Positions 44,460 to 55,503 of a stretch of DNA of 64,000 nt are shown here, one piece after another. The notes under the pieces are model-generated. The model was given only the letters and a program-made list of their open reading frames with translations, did no database searches and was not told the origin of the DNA. The number at the start of each line of letters is the position of its first letter. Position 1 is the first letter of the stretch. The DNA is from Paramylibacter ulvae (lineage in GTDB: Bacteria > Pseudomonadota > Alphaproteobacteria > Rhodobacterales > Rhodobacteraceae). The position numbers were made by a program, and so were the translations under genes. The DNA lies in assembly GCF_014652655.1 (NCBI RefSeq), contig NZ_BMZF01000001.1:62001-126000 (forward strand), in the 5' to 3' direction.

Positions 44460-45428
44460 ATGCCAGACAGTACGATTACACTTTTTGATCCGTTTCTTGG
44501 ATTGGTCAGCGGAAGTGGTGACGCCACGATGTTGTTGACCGATTCTGACGATGATATGTTCGATCTACCTGATCAAACAGGGGATAATCAGGCGGCCTAT
44601 TTGGATGGGTTGTCGGTTACCGTTAACGATATCGAACAGGCGATTGGCCCACAGTTGGTTGTAGCAATGGTTGATGGTTTACAGGTTGAACTGTCATTAA
44701 CCCCAATACGTATCACGGTCGAAGACGGTTTTTTTGACAAAAGCTATGTGTATTTTCCAGGGCTCCCAGAGGGCGCTGAAATTTTGATCGGCCTATCGCT
44801 TCCTCTGTTATTCCCACTGGATGGACAAATTCCGCTGTGTCTTTGTTCAAAAACGCTATTAAAAACTGATCGCGGTTTGAAACCGATTGGGGAAATCTGT
44901 GTTGGCGATATGGTCGCGACGCTTGATAACGGGCATCAAGCAGTGCGTTGGGTGGGCAAGCAATGCGTTGATTTTATGAATAACCCAGAAATGCAAAATC
45001 ACACACCGATTTTGATTCAAAAAAACGCGTTTGGAGAAAATAGACCATTTCAAGAATTGATTCTATCGCCACAACACGCCGTCATGCTTGATGGATGGGA
45101 ACCGCTGGTGTTCACAGGCCAAGACGAAGTGTTTGCGAGTGCAAAGTCGTTGGTGAATGAAACCAGTGTTTGTAACTTGCCAGATTGCACGGAAATTGAA
45201 TATTGTCACATTCTGTTCGATCAGCACCACGTGATATGGGCGCAGGGTCTAACGGTCGAAAGCCTGTTTTTGGGTGACTTAGCAAAAGATCATATTTTGC
45301 ATCAAAAAAGAGCGGAACTGTTGTCAGTATTTCCCGATCTTGACGCATTGCGCAAAAATTTCAAACAGCGTGCCCGCAGCAAAGTAAAACCGTATGAAGT
45401 TGCTGCGATGTATGAAATTTGTGTTTGA
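44460..45428 (+). CDS. Hint (Hedgehog/intein) domain protein
   Basis: A 322-aa protein. Residues 1-120 are acidic with no recognised fold. A Hint domain starts at Cys127: the CLCSKTLLKTDRGLKPIGEI segment matches the block-A pattern C-x4-T, followed by VGDMVATLDNGHQAVRWVG, then LSPQHAVMLDGWEPLVF (the S-x-x-H block), and a tail rich in Lys/Arg. This is the Hint_2-type module common in alphaproteobacterial secreted proteins, expected to self-process at the Cys. No signal peptide is visible and the N-terminus lacks RTX repeats, so how it is exported, if at all, is unclear. It lies alone between the VOC/reactivator unit and the pterin methyltransferase unit. Confidence 0.8.
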   Translation: MPDSTITLFDPFLGLVSGSGDATMLLTDSDDDMFDLPDQTGDNQAAYLDGLSVTVNDIEQAIGPQLVVAMVDGLQVELSLTPIRITVEDGFFDKSYVYFPGLPEGAEILIGLSLPLLFPLDGQIPLCLCSKTLLKTDRGLKPIGEICVGDMVATLDNGHQAVRWVGKQCVDFMNNPEMQNHTPILIQKNAFGENRPFQELILSPQHAVMLDGWEPLVFTGQDEVFASAKSLVNETSVCNLPDCTEIEYCHILFDQHHVIWAQGLTVESLFLGDLAKDHILHQKRAELLSVFPDLDALRKNFKQRARSKVKPYEVAAMYEICV

Positions 45429-45712
45429 TTTGAGGTTGTTTTGAGACTTCGCAAATACGATGTGGAAAACTTAATTCCAGCTGTACGATTATTTGCGAAG
45501 GCGCGGAATAAGGCATTGAAAATTGGTTTTATAGACTACGGGGTGCAATACGTTCTGTAAAACGAATTTTGGATACCCTTGGCCAACGGATTGCATATCC
45601 ATATTTGAGGCACTTAAACTCTTTGAAAGACGCTATAATTAAACTATATCAGGTCTAACATGTTAGTTAAGCCAGCATCCAAACCGAATGCTAGCCATAA
45701 TTTCAAACGTTG

Positions 45713-46792
45713 TTAACCGCGACGACGGCCGCGGCCACCGCGACGGCCGCGTGCGCCTGCTTCTACACCACCATCGTCGACCTTGTTAAACTTGATCCAT
45801 TCCGATCCGTTTGCGTCTTGGTCGATCAGGAAATTGGCGGCGCGGATTGCTTCCATTTCTTTGCCTGGGGTGTATTTGGTGGAACCCATGCCGGTAAGTT
45901 TCGCGAGCATCTCTGGATCAATATCATCGGGTACGATAATGCCAGCGGCGGCGAGTTCGTCCAATTTGGCTTGGATTTTTTTCGGGCCAACAGGGATTTG
46001 AACAGGGTTCATAATCGCAGATGTCATCCCAGCAGTCATCGCCATTGGCAAAAACGCATTGTTCACACCGTGGCGGTTAGGCAGGCCGAATGAAATGTTG
46101 GATGCACCACAGGTCGTGTTCACGCCCAATTCTTCGCGCAGTTTACGCACCAAGGCGAACACTTGGTTGCCCGCAGAACCCATTGCACCAATCGGCATCA
46201 CCAGTGGATCGACCACAATGTCATGCGCAGGAATGCCATAATCGGCGGCATGTGCCACGATTTTTTTGGCCACGGCAAAACGAACCTCTGGGTCCTCTGA
46301 AATGCCAGTTTCATCATTTGAAATCGCCACAACTGGGACGTTGTATTTTTTAACCAGTGGCAGAACCTTTTCCAGGTTTTCCACTTCGCCCGTCACGGAA
46401 TTGACCAAGGGGCGTCCGTTACAGGCCTGTAATCCAGCCTCAAGTGCGGCGGGAACCGAGCTATCGATGCACAACGGCGTTTCGACGGTGTTTTGCACCA
46501 GTTCGATCAATTGGCGCATCAAGGGTGGCTCGACAAAGTTATTGTCGGCATATCGTACGTCTTCGGCCATTTTGTTGCTGAAAACAGCGCCTGAGTTGAT
46601 ATCCAATACGCCAGCACCCGCCAAGGTTTGCGCAATCGCATCGCGTTCCACAGATGAAAAATCACCTGCTTCGAGTTCGGCGTTCAAAATTTTGCGCCCC
46701 GTGGGGTTGATCCGTTCCCCGATCACGCAAAAGGGTTGGTCAAAACCGATGATCGCTGTTTTGGTTTTGCTCTCGATAATGGTGCGTGTCAT
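45713..46792 (-). CDS. Methyltetrahydrofolate:corrinoid methyltransferase (split methionine synthase, part 3)
   Basis: A 359-aa protein with a pterin-binding TIM barrel: VIGERINPTGRKILNAEL, LDINSGAV, PLCIDSSVPAALEAGL, LVNSVTGE, VVDPLVMPIGAM and the NISFGLPNRH segment. It corresponds to the folate domain of MetH as a separate protein. The C-terminus (about 290-359) is an extension ending in a Gly/Arg tail (GARGRRGGRGRRRG). It lies directly downstream of metF (10 bases) in a unit with the 'virulence factor' gene. It would transfer the methyl of methyltetrahydrofolate to the free B12 protein. Confidence 0.93.
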   Translation of the reverse strand: MTRTIIESKTKTAIIGFDQPFCVIGERINPTGRKILNAELEAGDFSSVERDAIAQTLAGAGVLDINSGAVFSNKMAEDVRYADNNFVEPPLMRQLIELVQNTVETPLCIDSSVPAALEAGLQACNGRPLVNSVTGEVENLEKVLPLVKKYNVPVVAISNDETGISEDPEVRFAVAKKIVAHAADYGIPAHDIVVDPLVMPIGAMGSAGNQVFALVRKLREELGVNTTCGASNISFGLPNRHGVNNAFLPMAMTAGMTSAIMNPVQIPVGPKKIQAKLDELAAAGIIVPDDIDPEMLAKLTGMGSTKYTPGKEMEAIRAANFLIDQDANGSEWIKFNKVDDGGVEAGARGRRGGRGRRRG

Positions 46793-46802
46793 TTGTATTC
46801 CT

Positions 46803-47726
46803 TTAGGATTGAACGGCGGGAACGCCTGATGCGCCGCCGTGGGTCATTGCCCAAGTTGCATTTGTTTTGATCCCGCCGAGCGGGAAAAAATGAACCTGTG
46901 CAATGTTGAAATCTGGGTTTGCGGCCTTGTGCTCGGCCAATTCTGTGATGATGTCATTTGGTTCAAACGGTAACATCAATTTTGTTACATCCTTTGCGCG
47001 GCGTTGCAATACGCGCAGGCTTGGCCCCACACCACAGGCAATGGCGAATTTCACCATTGTTTGCAATTTTGCAGGACCCGCGATGCCGATATGAACCGGA
47101 ATATCAATGCCTTGGGCCACAAGGTTATTGGCCCATTCAATCACGGGTTCGCTTTCGAAACAAAACTGTGTGGCGATGGCCATGTGCGCATCGGTGCGTT
47201 TGGAAAATTCCTGTTTCCAAGACAATGCCGCATCAACATTTTTGCGCGTTCCATCGGGATCAATATCGCGATTTCCCTCTGGGTGACCCGCGACATGCAA
47301 ATTGGTGAAACCCGCACGATCAAACAAACCTGTTTCCAGCAACTGCATAGATGTTTCAAAATCACCTTGTGGTGCATCTAAACCACCCGCGAGCAACAAA
47401 GCCTGTTTTACACCTGCCTCGTTGGCATAACGTGAAATCCATGTTTCCAAGGTTGCGCGATCCTTGATGATACGCGCAGGAAAATGGGGCATCACATCGT
47501 AACCCTCATCGGTGATACGTTTGGCGGTTGCCACCATATCATCAATCGGGGTGCCATCAATATGGGCGATGTAAACGCGCGTACCAGATGGGAGCAGGGC
47601 GCGAAAATCTTCTACCTTGGCGGCGGTGCGCGGCATCACCTCGATCGAGTAACCCTGCAGAAATGATTCCACATTTGGATTGACTGAATCCGTCACCATT
47701 TTTGGTTTAAGATTGAACAATGACAT
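46803..47726 (-). CDS. metF: Methylenetetrahydrofolate reductase
   Basis: A 307-aa flavoenzyme that makes 5-methyltetrahydrofolate. The barrel motifs are visible: SIEVMPRTAAKV (in place of the usual SFEFFPP), YIAHIDGTPIDD, ALLLAGGLDAPQGD, LHVAGHPEGNRD and ATQFCFESEPV. It is a divergent form of the family, as is common in Roseobacters. The start at MSLFNLKPKM is chosen because the upstream frame overlaps the preceding gene. It lies between the 'virulence factor' gene (28 bases upstream) and the pterin methyltransferase. Confidence 0.88.
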   Translation of the reverse strand: MSLFNLKPKMVTDSVNPNVESFLQGYSIEVMPRTAAKVEDFRALLPSGTRVYIAHIDGTPIDDMVATAKRITDEGYDVMPHFPARIIKDRATLETWISRYANEAGVKQALLLAGGLDAPQGDFETSMQLLETGLFDRAGFTNLHVAGHPEGNRDIDPDGTRKNVDAALSWKQEFSKRTDAHMAIATQFCFESEPVIEWANNLVAQGIDIPVHIGIAGPAKLQTMVKFAIACGVGPSLRVLQRRAKDVTKLMLPFEPNDIITELAEHKAANPDFNIAQVHFFPLGGIKTNATWAMTHGGASGVPAVQS

Positions 47727-47754
47727 GGCCTGACCCACCCTTGCTAGAAAAGAT

Positions 47755-48051
47755 TTACGCCCAGCCGTCATTGGCAATCAGCGTTTTTAATTTTTCCTGA
47801 TCAAACTCTTTATCCAGCAGTTCAGCTTGGTCTTTTGCGACTTGATCTTGATCGCCTTCGACGTCGAACGGTTCTGCCTTGCGCCATTCGGCAAGATAGG
47901 CATCCGTATCCTGCGCGCCAATTTTCATCGCGCAACGATCGATCGCCTGTTCAAAGCGTTCGGGCAATTGCACCTTTGCGCCACGTCGGCCTTTGCCAAC
48001 AATGACCTGTGCGGGAATATCGCGCCAATATACGATTGTGACTGCTGGCAT
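47755..48051 (-). CDS. 'Virulence factor' family small protein (PF13769 type)
   Basis: A 98-aa soluble protein: VTIVYWRDIPAQVIVGKGRR at the start, then PERFEQAIDRCAMKIGAQDT and DAYLAEWRK, and a long acidic C-terminal part. The pattern is that of the small 'virulence factor' domain family, whose name comes from an old annotation, with no known biochemical role. In Rhodobacterales it recurs beside metF and the pterin methyltransferase, as here. It heads the metF unit, so a role in methionine or folate/corrinoid metabolism is inferred from context only. Confidence 0.85.
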   Translation of the reverse strand: MPAVTIVYWRDIPAQVIVGKGRRGAKVQLPERFEQAIDRCAMKIGAQDTDAYLAEWRKAEPFDVEGDQDQVAKDQAELLDKEFDQEKLKTLIANDGWA

Positions 48052-48240
48052 GTTTCACCTCATTAACATTTTATTTTCTGTAACGCTTGCAGCGTACATA
48101 ACAGGTGCGGTTTTCGACTTCACTGGCAAAAGAAGCGACCAAATTGGTAATCTTGCATAAAGGATATTTGATTCATTCATCATGATCGCTTGATATGGGG
48201 CGGATTGGGGCGTAACATTTACGTAACCTAGGAATATAAA

Positions 48241-49353
48241 ATGTCACAAAATGCCTCTGATAAGGTCATCGCGTTCCCAAATGTCGGGAATCAGACCGCG
48301 GGGGTGGCGCAAGAAACCGAATTATTTGGTGCCCTTGATTTGGGTACAAACAGTTGCCGCATGTTAATTGCACACCCACGTGGTGAACATTTCGAAGTTG
48401 TCGATGCATTTTCCAAACCCGTCTATTTGGGGGCGGGATTGGAAAAAACCGGCAAACTTTCGGCGAAAGCGATCCACCGCACGATGGACGCATTGCATGT
48501 CTGCGCCAAAAAATTACGCCACCATAATGTGCAAAACGCTCGCCTGATTGCGACCGCTTCGTGTCGTCAGGCCAGCAATGGGCGTGATTTCGTGAAACGC
48601 GTGTTTCGCCAAACGGGTCTGCGACTTGAAATTATCAAACCCGAAGAAGAAGCCCGCCTTGCCGCAATCGGGTGTGCTGCGCATTTGCGCCGCAGCACCG
48701 AACAGGTGTTGGTGATTGATATCGGCGGTGGGTCGACCGAATTGGTCTGGCTTGATCTGGCCGATGTGGAACCCAAAATGCGTCGCGCGGCGATGATGGG
48801 GTTGCGCACCAATTTGAAAAAACCACGAACAGGCACACCGTTTGATGGGGTCAAGGTTGTTGATTGGATTTCGGTGCCCTTTGGCGTGACCACGCTGCGT
48901 GATCAATTTTCCGATGTGGACGGCGACAAGGATCGTTATGCGATGATGTCGTGGTATTTCGAAGAATACATCGCCCAATTTGGCCCCGTGATGGAAAGCA
49001 ATGAACAAGATTTCTTGCAAAATTTTCAAATCATTGGCACATCGGGCACGGTAACCACCATTGCTTCCACCCATTTGCGATTGCCTCGGTATGATCGCGA
49101 TCTGGTCGACGGCCAAGCGATGAGCGCGATGCAGGTCGATGCCGAGGTTGATCGATATTTGCATATGGGGCCAAAGGGGCGTGAGAGCGAGCCGTGTATC
49201 GGGCGTAACCGTAAAGATTTAATCATGTCGGGTGCTGCCATCCTGCAAGCAATATTGCGTGTGTGGTCCACCGATACACTAACAATCGCCGATCGCGGTT
49301 TGCGCGAAGGTTTATTGTATTCACAGATGGTCAAAGCAGGCCATTTGAAGTAA
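48241..49353 (+). CDS. ppx: Ppx/GppA family exopolyphosphatase
   Basis: A 370-aa ASKHA-fold phosphatase. Phosphate-1 motif LDLGTNSCRMLIA, then the ATASCRQASNG segment, phosphate-2 motif VIDIGGGSTELVW, and the IGTSGTVTT segment are visible. It is shorter than E. coli Ppx, lacking the C-terminal HD-like part, so it may act on pppGpp or short polyphosphate. AGGA lies 8 bases before the ATG. rlmE starts 10 bases after the stop. Confidence 0.9.
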   Translation: MSQNASDKVIAFPNVGNQTAGVAQETELFGALDLGTNSCRMLIAHPRGEHFEVVDAFSKPVYLGAGLEKTGKLSAKAIHRTMDALHVCAKKLRHHNVQNARLIATASCRQASNGRDFVKRVFRQTGLRLEIIKPEEEARLAAIGCAAHLRRSTEQVLVIDIGGGSTELVWLDLADVEPKMRRAAMMGLRTNLKKPRTGTPFDGVKVVDWISVPFGVTTLRDQFSDVDGDKDRYAMMSWYFEEYIAQFGPVMESNEQDFLQNFQIIGTSGTVTTIASTHLRLPRYDRDLVDGQAMSAMQVDAEVDRYLHMGPKGRESEPCIGRNRKDLIMSGAAILQAILRVWSTDTLTIADRGLREGLLYSQMVKAGHLK

Positions 49354-49363
49354 AGCGTGAAAC

Positions 49364-50071
49364 ATGTCGAATGAAAAAAATACATCTGGGCGCGGTCAGC
49401 GCGATTTACGAGTGCGCGTTAAAACCGCCAAAGGACGGCGTTTGTCGTCCAAACTCTGGCTGGAACGTCAACTGAACGACCCCTACGTGCAACGTTCACA
49501 AAAGGACGGGTATCGTGGCCGTGCAGCCTATAAGATATTGGAATTGGACGAAAAATTCCGTTTCTTGGTGCCTGGCGCGCGCGTGGTTGATTTGGGCTGT
49601 GCACCTGGTGGTTGGTGTCAGATTGCCGTGCCGCGTGTGAATGCGCTTGGTGATAAAAAAGGTAAAAAGATTGGCACGATTTTGGGTGTCGATTTACAAG
49701 AGGTTGATCCGATTCCCGGTTGCGAATTGCACGTTCTTGATTTTCTGGACGAGTGCGCGGACGACAAGGTAAAAGAGTGGCTTGGCGGAAAGGCCGATGT
49801 TGTGATGTCTGATATGGCCGCGTCAAGTTCGGGGCACAAACAGACCGATCACTTGCGCATTATGCACTTGTGCGAGGCTGCGGCCTATTTTGCATTTGAC
49901 GTATTGGAAGAGGGCGGCACATTTGTTGCCAAGGTTTTGGCGGGCGGTGCCGAGGGCGATTTGCAAAAATTGCTCAAACAAAAATTCACTAAGGTTGCGA
50001 ATGTAAAACCCCCCGCAAGCCGTTCAGACAGTTCCGAAAAATTCGTGGTGGCAACGGGGTTTCGGGGCTAA
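49364..50071 (+). CDS. rlmE: 23S rRNA 2'-O-ribose U2552 methyltransferase
   Basis: A 235-aa RrmJ/FtsJ-type SAM enzyme. The N-terminus is basic and extended by about 25 residues compared with E. coli. Visible are [16 protein letters not shown] (catalytic Lys), [13 protein letters not shown] (SAM motif I), [18 protein letters not shown] (catalytic Asp) and FVAKVLAGG (Lys). It forms a unit with ppx. Its stop overlaps that of the converging TauE gene. Confidence 0.96.
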   Translation: MSNEKNTSGRGQRDLRVRVKTAKGRRLSSKLWLERQLNDPYVQRSQKDGYRGRAAYKILELDEKFRFLVPGARVVDLGCAPGGWCQIAVPRVNALGDKKGKKIGTILGVDLQEVDPIPGCELHVLDFLDECADDKVKEWLGGKADVVMSDMAASSSGHKQTDHLRIMHLCEAAAYFAFDVLEEGGTFVAKVLAGGAEGDLQKLLKQKFTKVANVKPPASRSDSSEKFVVATGFRG

Positions 50072-50814
50072 AATAGCCGCGCAAAAAACACCGCACTCAT
50101 GCTAAACCCAATGATAGCGATAATCGCGCGGATGGCCGATTTTGTTAACAACCGCGCCAGCGGTGCGCCCAAATAACCACCAATTGTGGATGCAATCATC
50201 ATCACAATTGCTGATTGCCATGCGATCAAACCAGACAGCGCAAATACCCCCACGGATATTGCCGATAGCGCAAATGAAAGCCCGTTTTTCAACCCGTTCA
50301 TTTGGTGAATATTCTGCATCCCCCACATGGCGAACAGCGCCAATAGCACAATACCCAATCCGCCGTTGAAATAACCGCCGTAAACGCTGACCAAAAACAG
50401 GCCAACCGCCCCTTGTGGGGTGACGGATTTTGATCGTTTGGCAAGGGCGGCGCGAATACGTTCACCAAACAAAAATACTAATGTCGCGGCCAATAACAAA
50501 AAGGGCACGATCACGCTAAACGCGCGGTTGGATGACACCAACAATAACAACGCGCCAACCACGCCCCCCGCAAGGGTAATCAGGGTTAGGCGAATTAATT
50601 GCGCGCGATCAAAGCTGCGCAGCTCTGTGCGAAATCCAAAGGCGCTGCTTAGGTATCCAGGGAAAACCGCAACCGCACTTGTCGCATTTGCCATCACGGG
50701 TGGAATGCCGATCATTACAAGTGCAGGAAAGGTTAAAAACGTACCCCCCCCCGCAATTGCATTTAAAACGCCAGCGCCAAATCCCGCCAGAATTACAAGA
50801 ATAATATCAGCCAT
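50068..50814 (-). CDS. TauE/SafE family sulfite or organic anion exporter
   Basis: A 248-aa membrane protein with about eight helices and the paired TauE motif: [20 protein letters not shown] at the start and [18 protein letters not shown] in the second half. Family members export sulfite, sulfoacetate or similar anions across the inner membrane; the substrate here is unknown. It is convergent with rlmE. Confidence 0.9.
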   Translation of the reverse strand: MADIILVILAGFGAGVLNAIAGGGTFLTFPALVMIGIPPVMANATSAVAVFPGYLSSAFGFRTELRSFDRAQLIRLTLITLAGGVVGALLLLVSSNRAFSVIVPFLLLAATLVFLFGERIRAALAKRSKSVTPQGAVGLFLVSVYGGYFNGGLGIVLLALFAMWGMQNIHQMNGLKNGLSFALSAISVGVFALSGLIAWQSAIVMMIASTIGGYLGAPLARLLTKSAIRAIIAIIGFSMSAVFFARLF

Positions 50815-50906
50815 TTACACACCATTTCATTGTGCACACGCTAGCCGAATGGCGCAGGTATTTCCAGCGTCATTTCAGAGTGCTAACGGCAAAAAAAGCG
50901 AATGTG

Positions 50907-52850
50907 TTACTGGGGCGGATTTACAAGATGCGATTGCAATTTTTTGATCAAAACACCCTTGTTAATGGGTTTAGATAAAAATCCGTCCATACCCGCCGCC
51001 AAACAATTTTCGCGATCAGATTGCATAGCATTTGCAGTCAACGCAATGATCGGACAGGCAGATAGCGCGTTTTTTGTCTCATATGCACGAATTTCACGCG
51101 CAGCAGACAGCCCACCCATTACGGGCATTGATAAATCCATCAATATCAATTCTGGCCGGCGTTGTTTAAATGTATCCACTGCGCATTGTCCGTTTTGGCA
51201 GATTTTGATTTCAAGCCCCAATTTTTGCAACATTTTGCGGATCACAAGCTGGTTGGTTTTATTGTCTTCGGCGATCAAGATATAACCATCAATGTCAAAT
51301 CGCGTCGGATTATCGTAGTCACGCAATACAAGATGTTTCGCGGTGGTTATCTTGTCGGTCACGGTCGTAACTGGCATCGAAATCGTGAACGTCGAACCCA
51401 TGCCTTCTTGGGACGTAACGTTTATTGTTCCCCCCATCAATTCAATCATTCTCGCCGAAATGGCCAAGCCCAGACCCGTTCCATCAAATTCGCGCGTTGC
51501 TTCGTTGTCAACTTGTTCAAAGGCAGCAAAAATCTTGTTAATGTTTTTCTGGGGAATGCCAACGCCCGTGTCGGTGACCCGCAAATTCAACACCTGTTGT
51601 TCTTCATCGTTATCGATCTGTAATTTTGTGGTCACCTGACCCGTATTGGTGAATTTCACTGCATTGCCAATAAGGTTTAAAAACACTTGGCGCAATCGCC
51701 CCGCATCACCCATGATCAACGGTATGTGAGTATCCGTTTGATCAATCATCGCGATCTGTTTTTCGCGCGCCTTTGGCGCGAGCAGATTGTTAACCTCTTG
51801 CAAAGTGCGTGCGACGTCAAATGGTTCATGGATCAGTAACATTTTGCCCGCCTCGATTTTCGAAAAATCAAGAATGTCATTGATGATCGTCAACAGCGCC
51901 TGACTAGAATTTGTGATTGTTGTACAAAATTCGCGTTGCTCTGGCGTCAGCGTTGTTTCGTTTAACAAATCACTCATGCCAATAATCCCATTCATCGGAG
52001 TGCGGATTTCATGGCTCATATTCGCCAAAAATGCCGATTTGGCGCGGGTGGATTCTGTGGCGGCGATGACCGCGTCGTTCAATTTTTGCGAAATTTTTTC
52101 CTTTTCAATCAGTGATTTTCGCAAATCTGACAATGCCATTGTTGTGCTTTCGACCTCGTCCAGTTTGTCAAAGTTTTTGTGTTTATCGCTGCCTGACATT
52201 ACGAACAGCTCGTTTGCGAAATCCAATATGGTTTGCGATAATTTGTTTGCAAATCGTGCGGAAAACAATGCAGCCGTAAACATTAACACGATCATCGAAA
52301 TTGCAACCAATCCTGTTGCGTTTAGCTGGCTTTTGGTGATGCCTTCGCTAATACCAACGGTTGATTTTAATGTCGTGTATTCAATTTGTTTTGACAGTTG
52401 GATCAAATGCGTTGCACGCCGATCCATCAATTCCAATGTGGGGATATACTCGGTGGTTCTTAACCCGAGCAAAACCCGTGCATCCGCGTCGGTTTCGTTA
52501 ATCGCGTTTTGCAACTGTGTTAATAATTTTTGGTTTTCCCCGCTCAACATATTTTGACGCATCATTAAAATTGTCTGTGATAATATATTGGACGCGGTGT
52601 TGTAACTGTTCTCGATCGTTTGTTTCTCGATCAGATGTGTCATCGCACTGACATCTTGAACAAGAGTTACAATGCGGTTGATTTGGGTGCGCATTAATCG
52701 CGTTTGGTTCACCACATCCAAAGATTGGCGAAGCACCATTTCGTTTTTATAGCTGACGCGCAATGATAAAGTGGTGTTAACCCCGATTGCAACGATTCCA
52801 ACAAGAAACACACAGATGAGCGGGAGGATGATGCGTTGTTTTAGCTTCAT
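50907..52850 (-). CDS. Hybrid sensor histidine kinase
   Basis: A 647-aa protein with a helix (about 7-28), a helical periplasmic sensor (about 30-180), a second helix (about 182-204), HisKA with [20 protein letters not shown], HATPase ([24 protein letters not shown]) and a C-terminal receiver with phosphoacceptor Asp in [12 protein letters not shown]. It has no output domain, so it would signal through a phosphotransfer protein. The gene begins 8 bases after the peroxidase stop and is very probably cotranscribed with it. Confidence 0.93.
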   Translation of the reverse strand: MKLKQRIILPLICVFLVGIVAIGVNTTLSLRVSYKNEMVLRQSLDVVNQTRLMRTQINRIVTLVQDVSAMTHLIEKQTIENSYNTASNILSQTILMMRQNMLSGENQKLLTQLQNAINETDADARVLLGLRTTEYIPTLELMDRRATHLIQLSKQIEYTTLKSTVGISEGITKSQLNATGLVAISMIVLMFTAALFSARFANKLSQTILDFANELFVMSGSDKHKNFDKLDEVESTTMALSDLRKSLIEKEKISQKLNDAVIAATESTRAKSAFLANMSHEIRTPMNGIIGMSDLLNETTLTPEQREFCTTITNSSQALLTIINDILDFSKIEAGKMLLIHEPFDVARTLQEVNNLLAPKAREKQIAMIDQTDTHIPLIMGDAGRLRQVFLNLIGNAVKFTNTGQVTTKLQIDNDEEQQVLNLRVTDTGVGIPQKNINKIFAAFEQVDNEATREFDGTGLGLAISARMIELMGGTINVTSQEGMGSTFTISMPVTTVTDKITTAKHLVLRDYDNPTRFDIDGYILIAEDNKTNQLVIRKMLQKLGLEIKICQNGQCAVDTFKQRRPELILMDLSMPVMGGLSAAREIRAYETKNALSACPIIALTANAMQSDRENCLAAGMDGFLSKPINKGVLIKKLQSHLVNPPQ

Positions 52851-52858
52851 ACCGTCCC

Positions 52859-53875
52859 CTAATTCGCTGGTAGGACGGGGGTTGGAACATCGATTTTAGT
52901 CTCCGATAAAGTTTTCATAAATGCAATCAACTGATTGATTTCATGTTCATTAATTTCAAAGGGTGATATTGCGGAACCTAGAAACCTGTCGGAAAATCCA
53001 CCCTGTGCATAATGTGTGATCACTGCATTCAAATCCATCATTTCGCCACTGTGCATATATGGCGCGCGCAGCATGATGTTGCGCAAGCCAGGTGTTTTGA
53101 AAGCGTGATTATCATCAGCGAAATTTTGAGTGATTGCCGCGCGACCGATATCATCATCTGGCAGACCGATATTGTGGAACTGGTTATCGGTAAAATTCCA
53201 CCCCGTGTGGCATGTGGCACATCCAGCCTTACCGTTGAACAACACAAAACCAGCGATTGCGTCATCAGAGATCGCATCATCATCGCCGTCAATCCAACGA
53301 TCAAAATCTGACCATCCAGCGACAATGGTTCGTTCATATACGCCAAGAGCATCTTGGATGGACTGTGCGGTGATACCTTGGTCAGGATAGAGCGTATTGA
53401 ACCATTTTCGATATTCGCTCACCTTTTCAAGCCGCGCGACGACCTGATCAAATTTTGCATTCATTTCCATGGGTGAGGTGATCGGACCGATTACCTGATC
53501 TTCGAGTGTTGCGGCGCGCCCGTCCCAGAAAAGCGGGGTAACCCATGCCATATTCAGCAATGTTGGCGCATGGCGATCAAGTGGCACATTGGCGCCACCA
53601 ATTGCGGTTTTGACGGGCGTTTCCCAACCAAATGATGGATTGTGACATGACACACAGCTGATATTTTGGCCGCCAGACAAACGCGGATCGAAAAACAACA
53701 TTTTGCCCAGTGTCGCGATTTGTGGGCTGAACTGTTTGTCGCGTGGAAATGGAATGTAAAACGGACGGTGATACTGTTTCTTAAGTTGCACCAATTGGTC
53801 TGAGGTATCCGCAAACAAAACCAGTCCAAATGTGACCAAACCCAAGATAAGCAATAATATTTTCACGACTGACAC
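52859..53875 (-). CDS. Dihaem cytochrome c peroxidase (CcpA/MauG family)
   Basis: A 338-aa exported protein with an N-terminal hydrophobic segment (about 4-22) acting as a signal or anchor. It has two c-type haem sites, CVSCH (about 78-82) and CATCH (about 219-223), and typical family segments ([46 protein letters not shown]). It would reduce hydrogen peroxide in the periplasm or, as in MauG relatives, oxidise a protein partner. It heads a two-gene unit with the hybrid kinase. Confidence 0.92.
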   Translation of the reverse strand: MSVVKILLLILGLVTFGLVLFADTSDQLVQLKKQYHRPFYIPFPRDKQFSPQIATLGKMLFFDPRLSGGQNISCVSCHNPSFGWETPVKTAIGGANVPLDRHAPTLLNMAWVTPLFWDGRAATLEDQVIGPITSPMEMNAKFDQVVARLEKVSEYRKWFNTLYPDQGITAQSIQDALGVYERTIVAGWSDFDRWIDGDDDAISDDAIAGFVLFNGKAGCATCHTGWNFTDNQFHNIGLPDDDIGRAAITQNFADDNHAFKTPGLRNIMLRAPYMHSGEMMDLNAVITHYAQGGFSDRFLGSAISPFEINEHEINQLIAFMKTLSETKIDVPTPVLPAN

Positions 53876-54012
53876 TCCTGTGCCAACTACTATCGTGTGG
53901 TTATTAACAATGTCTTTCGCGGCGCAAAAACAAGATTACCTGTCCAGCAAATGGTAAAATTGGGACAAGGCGTGGAATTTACCCTTTCCTTTTGCACCAT
54001 GTCGTGAGATAG

Positions 54013-55502
<1,490 letters not shown>

Positions 55503-55503
<1 letters not shown>

